NCBI GenBank assembly: GCA_938044045.1 | Contig: CALIQN010000119.1 | Location: 1-12,861, forward strand | Direction: 5' to 3' | Length of the DNA stretch: 12,861 nucleotides | Origin: an uncultured Peptococcaceae bacterium | GTDB lineage: Bacteria; Bacillota; Peptococcia; Peptococcales; Peptococcaceae | Part shown: positions 1 to 7,130 of the stretch, piece by piece | Numbering within the stretch: the stretch's first letter is position 1 | How the letters are laid out: each line of letters opens with the position of its first letter | The notes under the pieces: model-generated | Database searches by the model: none | Seen by the model: only the letters and a program-made list of their open reading frames with translations | What the model was told of the DNA's origin: nothing | Made by a program: the position numbers and the translations under genes

Positions 1-124
1 AAATAAAGCATTGAATTGAAAGAAGAAAGCTAGGTCGTGCAATTTTGTGCAGTGGCTTGGCTCATTAGAGCTAGTTTAGTTTTTATTCTCTTGACAGAAG
101 TGAGAGATGTGGAGAAGATAAAAA

Positions 125-541
125 ATGGAAAAGAAAGCGGTTTCTATTACGAAAATAGGCTATCCTGAGGATAGGTATGGCAATTTAGATAAGAGATTAC
201 AAGCACTTCACATAAGAGTAAACTATGAAACAGAGCCACCTAGAGGGGATGGGCTTTATTCTGTTATTATCAAAGAGAAAAGCTTTCCATTTTGGATATA
301 TGGTAGAGATATTTTGCTGATAGGAGACAATTTAATCTTAGTGGAAGGTGTCACACCAAATACATTTTCACCCATTGTCAGTATTTTGATTGATTTGAAA
401 AATGAAAAATATGCAAGCCTAAAAGCCTGGTATTCAGAGCTTTGCTTTACACAGCATGGCATAGAATTAAGCAATCGTTATGTAAAGGTAAAAAAGAAAA
501 TCTTAAGTCATTGGGAAGCGTTAGAGTGGTTGAGTTTATGA
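125..541 (+). CDS. Hypothetical protein, possible immunity protein
   Basis: A 138-residue soluble protein that I do not recognise. It has no signal peptide, membrane segment or catalytic motif; the middle (residues 40-95) alternates hydrophobic and charged residues as in a beta-rich small domain, and the tail is basic (KVKKK) before a Trp-rich end. The start is well supported: GGAGA lies at 111-115, nine bases before the ATG. It is the first of seven consecutive same-direction genes, most of them small and unrelated. That layout is typical of immunity-gene arrays next to polymorphic toxins, so an immunity role is inferred from context only. The 124 bases upstream contain no complete gene and no convincing promoter; the transcript may begin outside the window. 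Confidence 0.75.
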   Translation: MEKKAVSITKIGYPEDRYGNLDKRLQALHIRVNYETEPPRGDGLYSVIIKEKSFPFWIYGRDILLIGDNLILVEGVTPNTFSPIVSILIDLKNEKYASLKAWYSELCFTQHGIELSNRYVKVKKKILSHWEALEWLSL

Positions 542-641
542 GGCAAAACCTAAAGAGATAATGGCATCTTTTAATGATGCACATTGCTAAAGCAGAAATA
601 AGAAGTTGATAAATGAGATTTTATGAGTATTGGAGTTTAAT

Positions 642-1037
642 ATGTCTATAGCAAGTTTGATTCATTTAAAAGAGAGCGAAAATAGCGATTTTGATAGGAA
701 AAAGTTTCATACTGCTATTATAGAAAAGTATCCCAAAACAGCGACTGAAGAGAGTAAGTATCAGTCACTAGCATATGATGTTTGCTGGGAAAATAACTCG
801 GAGCAGTGTCAATTTGAGTTAAGAATGGATAGAAAACGTTGCACGTTTGTAATAGAATATTTTAATTCAAATCATAGACTTGGTGACTACGCAAGCTTCA
901 TTTTATGGCTTAGGACGTTTTTTCCAAAAGAAAAAGAAGTCATTTTAGTGGATGAAAATAATTCAGAGCTAATGATACTTTCATCTGATACATCAATAGA
1001 AGCTATTAAAAACTGGTTAGAAAGCGTTGGTTTATAA
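642..1037 (+). CDS. Hypothetical protein, possible immunity protein
   Basis: A 131-residue soluble protein of unknown function. I place the start at the ATG at 642, because GGAG at 632-635 sits six bases upstream; the TTG at 630 would be inside that ribosome binding site. The centre (residues about 45-105) looks like alternating beta strands (FELRM, FVIEYF, EVILVDE) with one helix between them, and the C-terminus (SIEAIKNWLESVG) is a helix. It is acidic, with no enzyme motif or membrane segment. It sits 100 bases after the previous gene and 29 before the next, in the same direction, so co-transcription is plausible. An immunity role is inferred from neighbourhood and size alone. Confidence 0.75.
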   Translation: MSIASLIHLKESENSDFDRKKFHTAIIEKYPKTATEESKYQSLAYDVCWENNSEQCQFELRMDRKRCTFVIEYFNSNHRLGDYASFILWLRTFFPKEKEVILVDENNSELMILSSDTSIEAIKNWLESVGL

Positions 1038-1066
1038 AAAAAAGGATATATGAGGTGGGGTAAATT

Positions 1067-1600
1067 ATGGAATGCGATTGTTTACAAGATGAAGTCAAAC
1101 TTATTCTGACCTATCCTCATAAGGCTAAATTTAATAGGATAGGCTGTTTGGTCATGATACTCTTGTATGGTATTATTCTGTGGGTACTGAATCATCTTAT
1201 AAGGTACGATACTGTTTTTTCAGATACAATTATTATCGTAATAGTGCTGACTAGCATTCCTCTCCTTGTATGGTTTATGGGATATTATCTTTTCATAAAT
1301 GGCGTGAAATTAGAAATTTATGAAAAAAATATTGTTAAATATTATACTTATAGTAGTAGAGGGCAGAGTGTATTGCATTTTAAATTTAAACTTGAAGATA
1401 TAGAACAAATAAAATTTAAAAAGCGTCCGTTTAATTGTCTAAAGCTGAGTATAAAGATTAGGAATCCTATTTTTTATGGTTGGCATGAGAAGAAACTAAA
1501 TAAGTTAATGAATGCAAGTATCATCATAGACAGAAATAATTTGGATTTTTTTATGCAACAGATGGAGCAATTCCAAATCGACAAATGTTTAGCGCAATAA
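1067..1600 (+). CDS. Two-helix membrane protein with PH-like C-terminal domain
   Basis: A 177-residue protein with a short cytoplasmic N-terminus, two membrane helices at about residues 25-45 and 54-77, and a C-terminal half (about 78-177) of alternating hydrophobic strands. Strands such as VKLEIYEKNIVKYY and FKFKLEDIEQIKFKK, ending in a helix, resemble the bacterial PH-like domains found after paired helices in YcxB/YdbT-like proteins; that fold assignment is a guess from pattern. The ribosome binding site is a strong AGGTGGGG at 1053-1060. The gene ends inside the left arm of a perfect hairpin terminator. The same overall plan (two helices, then a strand-rich tail) recurs in 5862-6368, although the sequences do not look closely alike. 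Membrane immunity proteins with two helices are common in toxin-immunity loci, so such a role is possible. Confidence 0.75.
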   Translation: MECDCLQDEVKLILTYPHKAKFNRIGCLVMILLYGIILWVLNHLIRYDTVFSDTIIIVIVLTSIPLLVWFMGYYLFINGVKLEIYEKNIVKYYTYSSRGQSVLHFKFKLEDIEQIKFKKRPFNCLKLSIKIRNPIFYGWHEKKLNKLMNASIIIDRNNLDFFMQQMEQFQIDKCLAQ

Positions 1601-1636
1601 ATAAAAGACTACCCCTTGGATAGTCTTTTATTTATT
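1596..1636 (+). terminator. Rho-independent terminator, 16-bp perfect stem
   Basis: Arms 1596-1611 and 1621-1636 are exact reverse complements (16 bp) around a nine-base loop, with T-rich sequence in the right arm (CTTTTATTTATT) and another T run at 1651-1659. The left arm begins before the TAA of the preceding gene, so the stop codon lies inside the stem. It closes the first transcription unit. The A-rich left arm means it could also work in reverse, but no gene approaches from that side. Confidence 0.85.
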
Positions 1637-1688
1637 AATATCGCTATACCTTTTTTTTGTTTTGTGTACAGTAGTTCCTTTTATCCTC

Positions 1689-1717
1689 TTTAAACTATGG
1701 CACTGTGATCCTATTAT
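1689..1717 (+). promoter_or_regulatory. Probable sigma-A promoter for the second immunity-like unit
   Basis: A TTTAAA (-35, four of six consensus bases) at 1689-1694 and a TATTAT (-10, five of six) at 1712-1717 are separated by 17 bases. They lie just after the terminator and 56 bases before the next start codon, where a promoter is expected. No operator-like repeat was seen around them. Confidence 0.45.
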
Positions 1718-1772
1718 TTGGGTTGTGACATAAGTTAGAGGTTTGACGATTTAAAGTTTATAGGTGAGCACA

Positions 1773-2039
1773 ATGAATGATTTTGAAAAATTATTGACTC
1801 AAATAAAACAACTTTCAACTACTATTACAGAGGAGAACTATGATGACTCTGGTAAACAAGGTTATGCTATTTTAACGAGAATACATGATTTAGGCATTAC
1901 ACAAGACCAAGTCTATAGCACATTTTTTTATTATTACAACAGCTTAGAAGAGGGTTTATCTAAAGAATGGTTGGCGGATATGTTGGATTATATATCTGGG
2001 TGGTGTAATCCAGAAAAGTACATTTGGAGGACTATGTAA
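1773..2039 (+). CDS. Small acidic hypothetical protein, possible immunity protein
   Basis: An 88-residue helical, acidic protein. The ATG at 1773 is preferred: AGGTGAG at 1762-1768 is its ribosome binding site, while the alternative GTG at 1764 lies inside that site. The N-terminal half is two predicted helices, and the end carries a Gly-Trp-Cys-Asn-Pro then Ile-Trp pattern (SGWCNPEKYIW). A closing G-x-C-x-P-x(3)-I-W pattern reminds me of small immunity proteins of contact-dependent or LXG toxins, but I cannot name the family. It is the first gene after the terminator at 1596-1636 and is probably driven by the promoter at 1689-1717. Confidence 0.72.
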   Translation: MNDFEKLLTQIKQLSTTITEENYDDSGKQGYAILTRIHDLGITQDQVYSTFFYYYNSLEEGLSKEWLADMLDYISGWCNPEKYIWRTM

Positions 2040-2104
2040 TTGATGTTGTAAGAAAATAGAAAAGCTAATCTAGCCAATGATAACTTGCTGAGGAGTTGCT
2101 TCAA

Positions 2105-2467
2105 ATGGAAAAGGCGATAAAGCAATTACAATTTGAATTGAGAAGAAATAATCCCTCAAATTTTATTTTTGAATTGTTAAATCAAAATACGTTTGATGAG
2201 GAGCGATTTTATAGATTTATAGGCAGTATTGTTATGTTTGTCGATGAATATTCCCCTCGCCAAGATTTGCCTGAGGCAGACTATTTTTATTACATCAATG
2301 AGATTGTTAAACTTTGTGAGGATACTTTGTGGGCATTTATATGTCATTATAGAAAAGATGATGTCTTTGTGATCAAAAATTTTGACCAAATAGAAGATAA
2401 TTTGACACAATATTACATGTATATTCGAGAATATACTGAAAAGCTCATTTTAAATATACAAGAGTAA
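2105..2467 (+). CDS. Helical hypothetical protein, possible immunity protein
   Basis: A 120-residue, all-helical acidic protein without membrane segments. The start is the ATG at 2105, with GAGGAG at 2090-2095 nine bases upstream; a TTG at 2096 is in frame but too close to that site. Aromatic residues are abundant (FYRFIG, YFYYIN, QYYMYIREY), giving amphipathic helices at about residues 1-12, 34-50, 58-80 and 95-118. Four-helix acidic bundles of this size often neutralise nuclease toxins, but the family is not recognised and the function is inferred from neighbours. It is 65 bases from the previous gene and 86 from the next. Confidence 0.72.
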   Translation: MEKAIKQLQFELRRNNPSNFIFELLNQNTFDEERFYRFIGSIVMFVDEYSPRQDLPEADYFYYINEIVKLCEDTLWAFICHYRKDDVFVIKNFDQIEDNLTQYYMYIREYTEKLILNIQE

Positions 2468-2553
2468 GCGATCAATTCAAAGATATAAATTTAGGTAGTA
2501 TTAATCGCATAAAAATAGAATAAGGCAGAATGAAAAATTACTGGAGCAAAATT

Positions 2554-2793
2554 ATGGAAGCTTATATTGTGCTTTTAGGGCGAGCCGGTCTTGAATATTA
2601 TAATAATAAAGGACTAAAATATTTTGTGGATTCAGAATTGTGTGTGGGAGACGACTATGATTATGCTATTTATGTCGATAGTATCAACTCCATAGATTCA
2701 GATGTGATTTTAAGTAAGGATGAAAAAATTCAAATCGCAGAAGAGGTATTGCTTTTATGTCAGGCTAAAGGGATGAAGCCTCGACTATTTTAG
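2554..2793 (+). CDS. Imm74-like immunity protein
   Basis: A 79-residue alpha/beta protein. A Tyr-rich strand region with DSELCVGDDYDYAIYVDSI is followed by LSKDEK and a final helix ending in a KG turn. This order (D-x-E-L near residues 27-30, a YDYAIY strand, then an EK-x-x-I helix) resembles the Imm74 immunity family, from memory and without a profile search. I chose ATG 2554 because GGAG at 2543-2546 is seven bases upstream; ATG 2530 is in frame, would add eight residues, and has only a weak AAGG four bases before it. Imm74 members are predicted to protect against secreted nuclease-type toxins. No cognate toxin is in the window. Confidence 0.65.
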   Translation: MEAYIVLLGRAGLEYYNNKGLKYFVDSELCVGDDYDYAIYVDSINSIDSDVILSKDEKIQIAEEVLLLCQAKGMKPRLF

Positions 2794-2828
2794 GAGAGTC
2801 AATATGTATCAAGCATGAAAGGATAGTA

Positions 2829-3947
2829 ATGAAAATGTTAGACGATATCAAAGCGTATTGGGATAGTGTAAAAAAGGACTATGAAAATCAGTACCAAGTA
2901 CCATTTTTAAGCGAGTTTGAGACTTCAAAAGACTATCTTGAAAAAATGAAAAGCTATCTACGCTCAAGGCAAAAAGATTTTCCAGCAGATGTTGATGTAA
3001 TCTGTACACTGGCTTCTGTCGAGCTAGAATTGAGAGATGGTCGGGATAACTGTGCAAAATTACTAGAGACTTTTTTAGATAGCTATGGCGAGACTTTAGA
3101 GGATAGGCAAAAAGCAAGAGTGTATACCAATATGGCTTTTTATCATGATTATTCTAAAGAGGCTTTAGTTTGTTTGACTAAGGCCAAAGCCCTAAATTCT
3201 CCATTTGTAGAGACCTATACAGGGCTTGGCTTGTATCATTTTGCTGAGTATGAACTTGATAAAGATGAAAAAAATAGCGCATTAAGCAGGGACTATTTTA
3301 AAATGGCAAAGAATCTTGCCAATAACTATGTGTGTGCTTTCAACTACGCCATATCTCTATATGAACTGAAAGACTATGAAAGTGCCAAAGCAATATTTTT
3401 GGACTTACTGAAGTTTTATCCTAATAGAATGCGACTATTGTTGTGTCTTGCCTATTGTGAACTCTATCTTGGCAATCAAGAGAAAGTCATATCTTATTTA
3501 GCACAGGTCAAGCCTGGGCAAGATGAGCGCTACACCTTAGACACTGATGATATTATTGAAGATGAAATTTTTGATATGTATTACCTGCTTGACGAATACG
3601 ATACCTTTATACGTTGCTATGAAAATGTGCTTGACACCTATTATACGGCTGATTGGGAACATTATTTTTATGCTTTGTGGCTGAAAAATGAAAAAGCCTT
3701 ATTTGCTCAACTCGAAGAAAAGAATAGAACCTACTTTAAAAAAGCGATAGCAGAGGCAAAACTTGATGAAGACTATGAGAGTGAAGCCGAAAAGCAAGAA
3801 ATCATTGCTGATTGGGAAAAGGGCGAAAGAGACTTTGACCAAATGATGACTCGCATCAAGTCAGGTAGCCCAAAACCAGCTATGCAATTATCCTTATCCC
3901 CTGAGTATGTATGCTTTATGGTGGATTGTGTGAGACATCGATTTTAA
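2829..3947 (+). CDS. Tetratricopeptide-repeat (TPR) protein
   Basis: A 372-residue cytosolic protein made almost entirely of helix pairs. TPR-like repeats are visible from about residue 55 to 225: typical spacing of small residues (YTNMAFY, YTGLGLYHFAEYE, FNYAISLYELKDYESAKAIF) with a proline closing a repeat (LLKFYPN). The last 100 residues are charged helices without clear repeats. TPR proteins bind partner proteins; no enzymatic motif is present. AAAGGA at 2818-2823 lies five bases before the ATG; ATG 2835 is an in-frame alternative. A four-codon frame with its own GGAGAG (ATG at 2804, stop at 2816) precedes it and may couple translation to the upstream gene. Standing at the end of an immunity-like array, it could be an immunity or adaptor protein, which is inference. 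Confidence 0.8.
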   Translation: MKMLDDIKAYWDSVKKDYENQYQVPFLSEFETSKDYLEKMKSYLRSRQKDFPADVDVICTLASVELELRDGRDNCAKLLETFLDSYGETLEDRQKARVYTNMAFYHDYSKEALVCLTKAKALNSPFVETYTGLGLYHFAEYELDKDEKNSALSRDYFKMAKNLANNYVCAFNYAISLYELKDYESAKAIFLDLLKFYPNRMRLLLCLAYCELYLGNQEKVISYLAQVKPGQDERYTLDTDDIIEDEIFDMYYLLDEYDTFIRCYENVLDTYYTADWEHYFYALWLKNEKALFAQLEEKNRTYFKKAIAEAKLDEDYESEAEKQEIIADWEKGERDFDQMMTRIKSGSPKPAMQLSLSPEYVCFMVDCVRHRF

Positions 3948-4037
3948 TAGGGCGAACTAAGTAGATTAATCTCAGTTTGTGAAAATGGATATAGGCTATT
4001 AACAATATAGTGTTTCATAAAATAGGGGGGATAATAA

Positions 4038-5759
4038 ATGGCTAAATTACAAGGAAAAAGATTTAAAATAGAGGGAGAGGAGTACATATTTCTTGAACAC
4101 TTAACAAATGGAGGAAATGCTAGTCTTTGGAGTGCTGAAAATAATGGTAAAAAATATGTTGTAAAAATCTTGAATGAAGAAGGAGATGGAAAGAAAGAAC
4201 GCTTTAAAAAAGAAATTGAGTTTTGTAAAAAGAATAGACACAATAATTTGGTTCCGATATATGCACATGATGAAATCAATAATAAACTTTGTTATGTAAT
4301 GCCACTTTATGAAAATAATTTAGCAGATTTAATAATAAATGGAATTGATCTTGCAAGAGGATTTAATTATATATTTCAAATTTGTAGTGCACTTGAGTTT
4401 CTTCATAACAAAAATGTGATCCATAGGGATTTAAAACCTGAGAATATTTTGGTGAAAAAAGATAAATTGGTTTTAGCAGACCTTGGGATTGCACATTTTG
4501 AAGATTCATCTATAACTCATAAAAATGATTTATTAGCAAATAGAGGATATGCAGCTCCAGAACAAAAGATAAAAGGTAAATCGAAATATATGACGGCAGC
4601 TGTTGATATCTTTTCTTTAGGGTTGATTATAAATGAAATCTTTACTAGTAAAAAACCAGAAGGTTCTCATTTTACTTTAATATCTGATGTATATCCATGG
4701 TTAATGGATATTGATGAATTGGTAAAAAGGTGTATACGACAAAATTCTATAGAACGACCAACAATTAAGGAAGTTTCACTTGAAGTAAAGTCTATTTTCG
4801 CTAAATTAGAGGATGAGATAAATTTAATTAAAGAATATTTGGAAGATGATTTTGAGGAAGTAAGATTAAATGTAATTTGTGATAACGAAACAAAAGATAA
4901 AATTATCAAACAAGCTGTAAATGATATTTTGACAGCGAAATATTTTTTTGAACATAAGACAGCACATGATTTGGAAAAATATAACCATAATTATCATTGT
5001 AATATACATTACAAACTTGATACAAATTTGAGAAACGTTTATATGGAATATTTATTAAGAAAGCGATGTAGAAGAACTTTTTTATATGAGAGTAATACAT
5101 ATAAAAATGGTAAAACGTATGAACCATTAAATTTGAAGGATAAAGATGAAGATAAAATTCTTTATGAAAAATTTCTAAATTTTTTAAAAGAAAATTTTGT
5201 TGTTAATGGGGAGTTGTTGAAATTATTTCATTCCTGTTGTGATTATCATTGTGAAGAAATACTTAGAGATTTAGATAAGATTGAAAAGATGGTTGCAGAG
5301 TTAGATGATGCCCCAATATTGTATATAGTTATGCTTATTATAAATATTAAAGATGATAATTATGATATATCTTGTGAAAATGGAATTTTAGTAAACTGGG
5401 AAAAGAGTATACTTTATTATGATAGTAATGATACTTACAGCGAGCTATTGAAAGAAGATAATCAAGATGATCAAGAAGAAGTAGAAGAAATTTTAAAAAA
5501 ATTTAATGAAGAATATCATGCGATTGTCACTAAGAAAGATAAAGGTTTTATTGTTAGATTTGAAGAAAAAAAGTCGTACACTACTTTTAAAAACTACGCG
5601 TTAGAACTATCAAAACCATATTATATATTTGAAGGAGATGTATTTGATTTAGTTAGGATAGAAAGAGAATATGAAGGTATTATTGAGTTAAAATTATGGA
5701 ACTCATTTGATGTCAAAAACGTTTTAGCTAAAATTTTGGGATTTCGAAAAGATTATTAA
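4038..5759 (+). CDS. Soluble Hanks-type Ser/Thr protein kinase with unknown C-terminal domain
   Basis: A 573-residue kinase. The kinase domain spans about residues 8-255. Visible parts are a degenerate glycine loop (NGGNAS, 24-29), ATP-binding Lys43 in VVK, helix-C Glu59, catalytic loop HRDLKPEN (129-136), a DLG in place of DFG (148-150), the APE motif (173-175), Asp190 and ERPT (239-242). All catalytic residues are present, so it should be active. It lacks membrane helices and PASTA repeats, unlike the housekeeping PknB/StkP kinase. Residues 256-573 match nothing I know; they hold HxxHCxxH at 317-324 and HxCCxxHC at 398-405, then a strand-rich end. The gene is visibly more AT-rich than its neighbours (13 G/C in 60 bases at 4981-5040), which suggests acquisition. 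The ribosome binding site is an unbroken G run at 4025-4030. A role in phage defence or toxin response is possible but unproven. Confidence 0.9.
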   Translation: MAKLQGKRFKIEGEEYIFLEHLTNGGNASLWSAENNGKKYVVKILNEEGDGKKERFKKEIEFCKKNRHNNLVPIYAHDEINNKLCYVMPLYENNLADLIINGIDLARGFNYIFQICSALEFLHNKNVIHRDLKPENILVKKDKLVLADLGIAHFEDSSITHKNDLLANRGYAAPEQKIKGKSKYMTAAVDIFSLGLIINEIFTSKKPEGSHFTLISDVYPWLMDIDELVKRCIRQNSIERPTIKEVSLEVKSIFAKLEDEINLIKEYLEDDFEEVRLNVICDNETKDKIIKQAVNDILTAKYFFEHKTAHDLEKYNHNYHCNIHYKLDTNLRNVYMEYLLRKRCRRTFLYESNTYKNGKTYEPLNLKDKDEDKILYEKFLNFLKENFVVNGELLKLFHSCCDYHCEEILRDLDKIEKMVAELDDAPILYIVMLIINIKDDNYDISCENGILVNWEKSILYYDSNDTYSELLKEDNQDDQEEVEEILKKFNEEYHAIVTKKDKGFIVRFEEKKSYTTFKNYALELSKPYYIFEGDVFDLVRIEREYEGIIELKLWNSFDVKNVLAKILGFRKDY

Positions 5760-5795
5760 TATTTAGAGAGATTTCTATAGATACTTTAATGAAGT

Positions 5796-5823
5796 AATAG
5801 AATGATAAATCTATTTTATTTTT
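5796..5823 (+). terminator. Weak AU-only hairpin, possible terminator
   Basis: AATAGA at 5796-5801 and TCTATT at 5810-5815 can pair over an eight-base loop, followed by TTATTTTT. The stem has only one G-C pair, so termination after the kinase gene would be weak at best. Confidence 0.3.
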
Positions 5824-5861
5824 AAAGAAAGGCATATAGACCGATAAGAGAGCGTTAAAAC

Positions 5862-6368
5862 ATGAGAAGAGTAGAATTTAGACATAATAAATATTCACCT
5901 GGGGTGTTGTATGTTATGGTCATCTTGGGTGTTATACTTGGGCTATTGGCATTTTATGGATTTTTGGTAGTGTCCGGTATTGAAAAAGGTCCAGAAGATG
6001 GGCCTATCTATTTTAGAGAACATCCAAGACAGGCTGTGTATTTGATATTTGCCTTGATTCCTGTAGCAATGTTATTGCCCACATGGGTGGCAAAGAAGAT
6101 TTGGAGTTATGAGGATCTGGAGGCACACATTGACCTTTATGAAGACTATGCCGAGCTACATTGGAAGCATGAAAAAGTACACATTAAAAAAGGCGAGCTA
6201 GAGATAAAGGTGCCTAAACCTCAGCCTTATTGGTATGAGACTTATATCTTGAAACTACCTTACGATAGAATCGTCTTAGTGAGTTCCATCAAGGAAGCCA
6301 GTGAAAGAAAAAGGGCACGACGTTCTTTGGACAGCGCCATAAAGGCACTATCGGCTTACAAAAAGTAA
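5862..6368 (+). CDS. Two-helix membrane protein of unknown function
   Basis: A 168-residue protein with a basic N-terminus (MRRVEFRHNK), membrane helices at about residues 14-38 and 57-79, and a charged C-terminal domain. Strand-like segments there (AHIDLYEDYAELHW, VHIKKGELEIKV, YILKLPYDRIVLV) are followed by a basic final helix with ERKRARR. The short loop between the helices (GIEKGPEDGP) is acidic and probably outside. The start has a modest GAGAG at 5848-5852, nine bases upstream. It shares its plan with 1067-1600, so both may belong to a wide group of two-helix plus PH-like or strand-rich proteins. Its base composition is less AT-rich than the preceding kinase. The family is not recognised. 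Confidence 0.75.
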   Translation: MRRVEFRHNKYSPGVLYVMVILGVILGLLAFYGFLVVSGIEKGPEDGPIYFREHPRQAVYLIFALIPVAMLLPTWVAKKIWSYEDLEAHIDLYEDYAELHWKHEKVHIKKGELEIKVPKPQPYWYETYILKLPYDRIVLVSSIKEASERKRARRSLDSAIKALSAYKK

Positions 6369-6371
6369 AAA

Positions 6372-6415
6372 AAGGACGACTAAAAAAGAGCGATGGCTCT
6401 TTTTTAGTCGTCCTT
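6372..6415. terminator. Bidirectional rho-independent terminator, 20-bp perfect stem
   Basis: Arms 6372-6391 and 6396-6415 are exact reverse complements (20 bp) closed by a GATG loop. It lies three bases after the stop of the + strand membrane gene and contains the stop codon (6404-6406) of the opposing WYL gene. On the - strand the stem is followed by a long T run (the complement of the A run at 6366-6373), so it should terminate the WYL transcript efficiently; T runs inside the right arm support + strand termination too. Confidence 0.9.
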
Positions 6416-7066
6416 GATGCTTTTACGATAAGCGTCAAATGCTTTTTTGTAAAATGACCGCATTGCTTGGTGGGATTCTTCTGGTGATAGGATAAGGGCA
6501 TCTTTTCCAAAACGTTTGAAATAGTTTTCCACTTGCTTTTTAGGCCAGTTGAAATACCATATATTGCCATTTTTTCGGAGGATATCAGGTCTATTTTTGG
6601 TGATGACATGAAAATTTTTCATGCCCCTATTAGTTAAGTATACTTTGGCTTCAACACTTTTGGAGGCAGCTTGAGGACTTCTGATGGCGATTTCCTGTAA
6701 TTGGCACTTGATGCCTTCATCTGGTGTAAATTTATTTGAACTGATATATAAGGAACGAATTCTTGAGATACGAAAGGTGCGAAGTAGTCCAGAATCGTTG
6801 TCCATGCCTAGAAGATAATTAAATTGTTCTTCTTTTGAAGCAGCAATTAAATAGGGTTGAATGGTAAACACAAATTCTGGTTTAGAGATTAATGAAAAAG
6901 TAATGATACTATTCTTACCAATAGCAGAATGCAACTTATCAAAGGTATCTTGAAAGATAATTTTTTCACGGTCTTTTCTAGAGAGCGATAGATATGAACT
7001 TAACAAATCGTTGATATACTGAGATAGGGATACTCGAGTGAGCATATTGTTTTCGATAGTACGCAT
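6404..7066 (-). CDS. C-terminal WYL fragment of the split regulator
   Basis: A 220-residue piece from ATG 7064-7066 onward, containing the WYL core (about residues 60-105 of this fragment) and the C-terminal extension with KNGNIWYFNWPKKQVENYFKRFG, which fits the WCX module after WYL domains. A GGAGG lies only two bases before this ATG, too close to be efficient, so independent translation is doubtful. The open frame extends further upstream without a start (into YHREF...), which is why I treat it as part of a broken gene. Confidence 0.5.
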   Translation of the reverse strand: MRTIENNMLTRVSLSQYINDLLSSYLSLSRKDREKIIFQDTFDKLHSAIGKNSIITFSLISKPEFVFTIQPYLIAASKEEQFNYLLGMDNDSGLLRTFRISRIRSLYISSNKFTPDEGIKCQLQEIAIRSPQAASKSVEAKVYLTNRGMKNFHVITKNRPDILRKNGNIWYFNWPKKQVENYFKRFGKDALILSPEESHQAMRSFYKKAFDAYRKSIKDD

Positions 7067-7130
7067 AACCTCCAAAGAGGTACCACTGACAGTCAGCGTG
7101 ATTGCAGCATTTCGTCCTGGTTTAAATTCT

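Noticed and set aside
91..119. TTGACA at 91-96 as a promoter for the first gene
   Set aside because: The -35 box is perfect, but nothing like TATAAT lies 16-18 bases downstream; the expected place overlaps the ribosome binding site.
1..124. Possible end of a preceding gene
   Set aside because: No long open frame runs in from the edge with recognisable content; nothing can be supported.
561..590. Nine-codon frame between the first two genes
   Set aside because: Only a weak purine stretch precedes it and it encodes nothing distinctive; chance frames of this size are frequent.
2470..2510. Imperfect inverted repeat GCGATCAA / TTAATCGC between small genes
   Set aside because: One mismatch in eight, a long loop and no T run; likely chance in AT-rich sequence.
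3944..4279. Reverse-strand frame over the start of the kinase gene
   Set aside because: Its composition is the low-complexity Ser/Phe/Leu-rich type expected from the complement of an AT-rich gene; no ribosome binding site and no recognisable domain.
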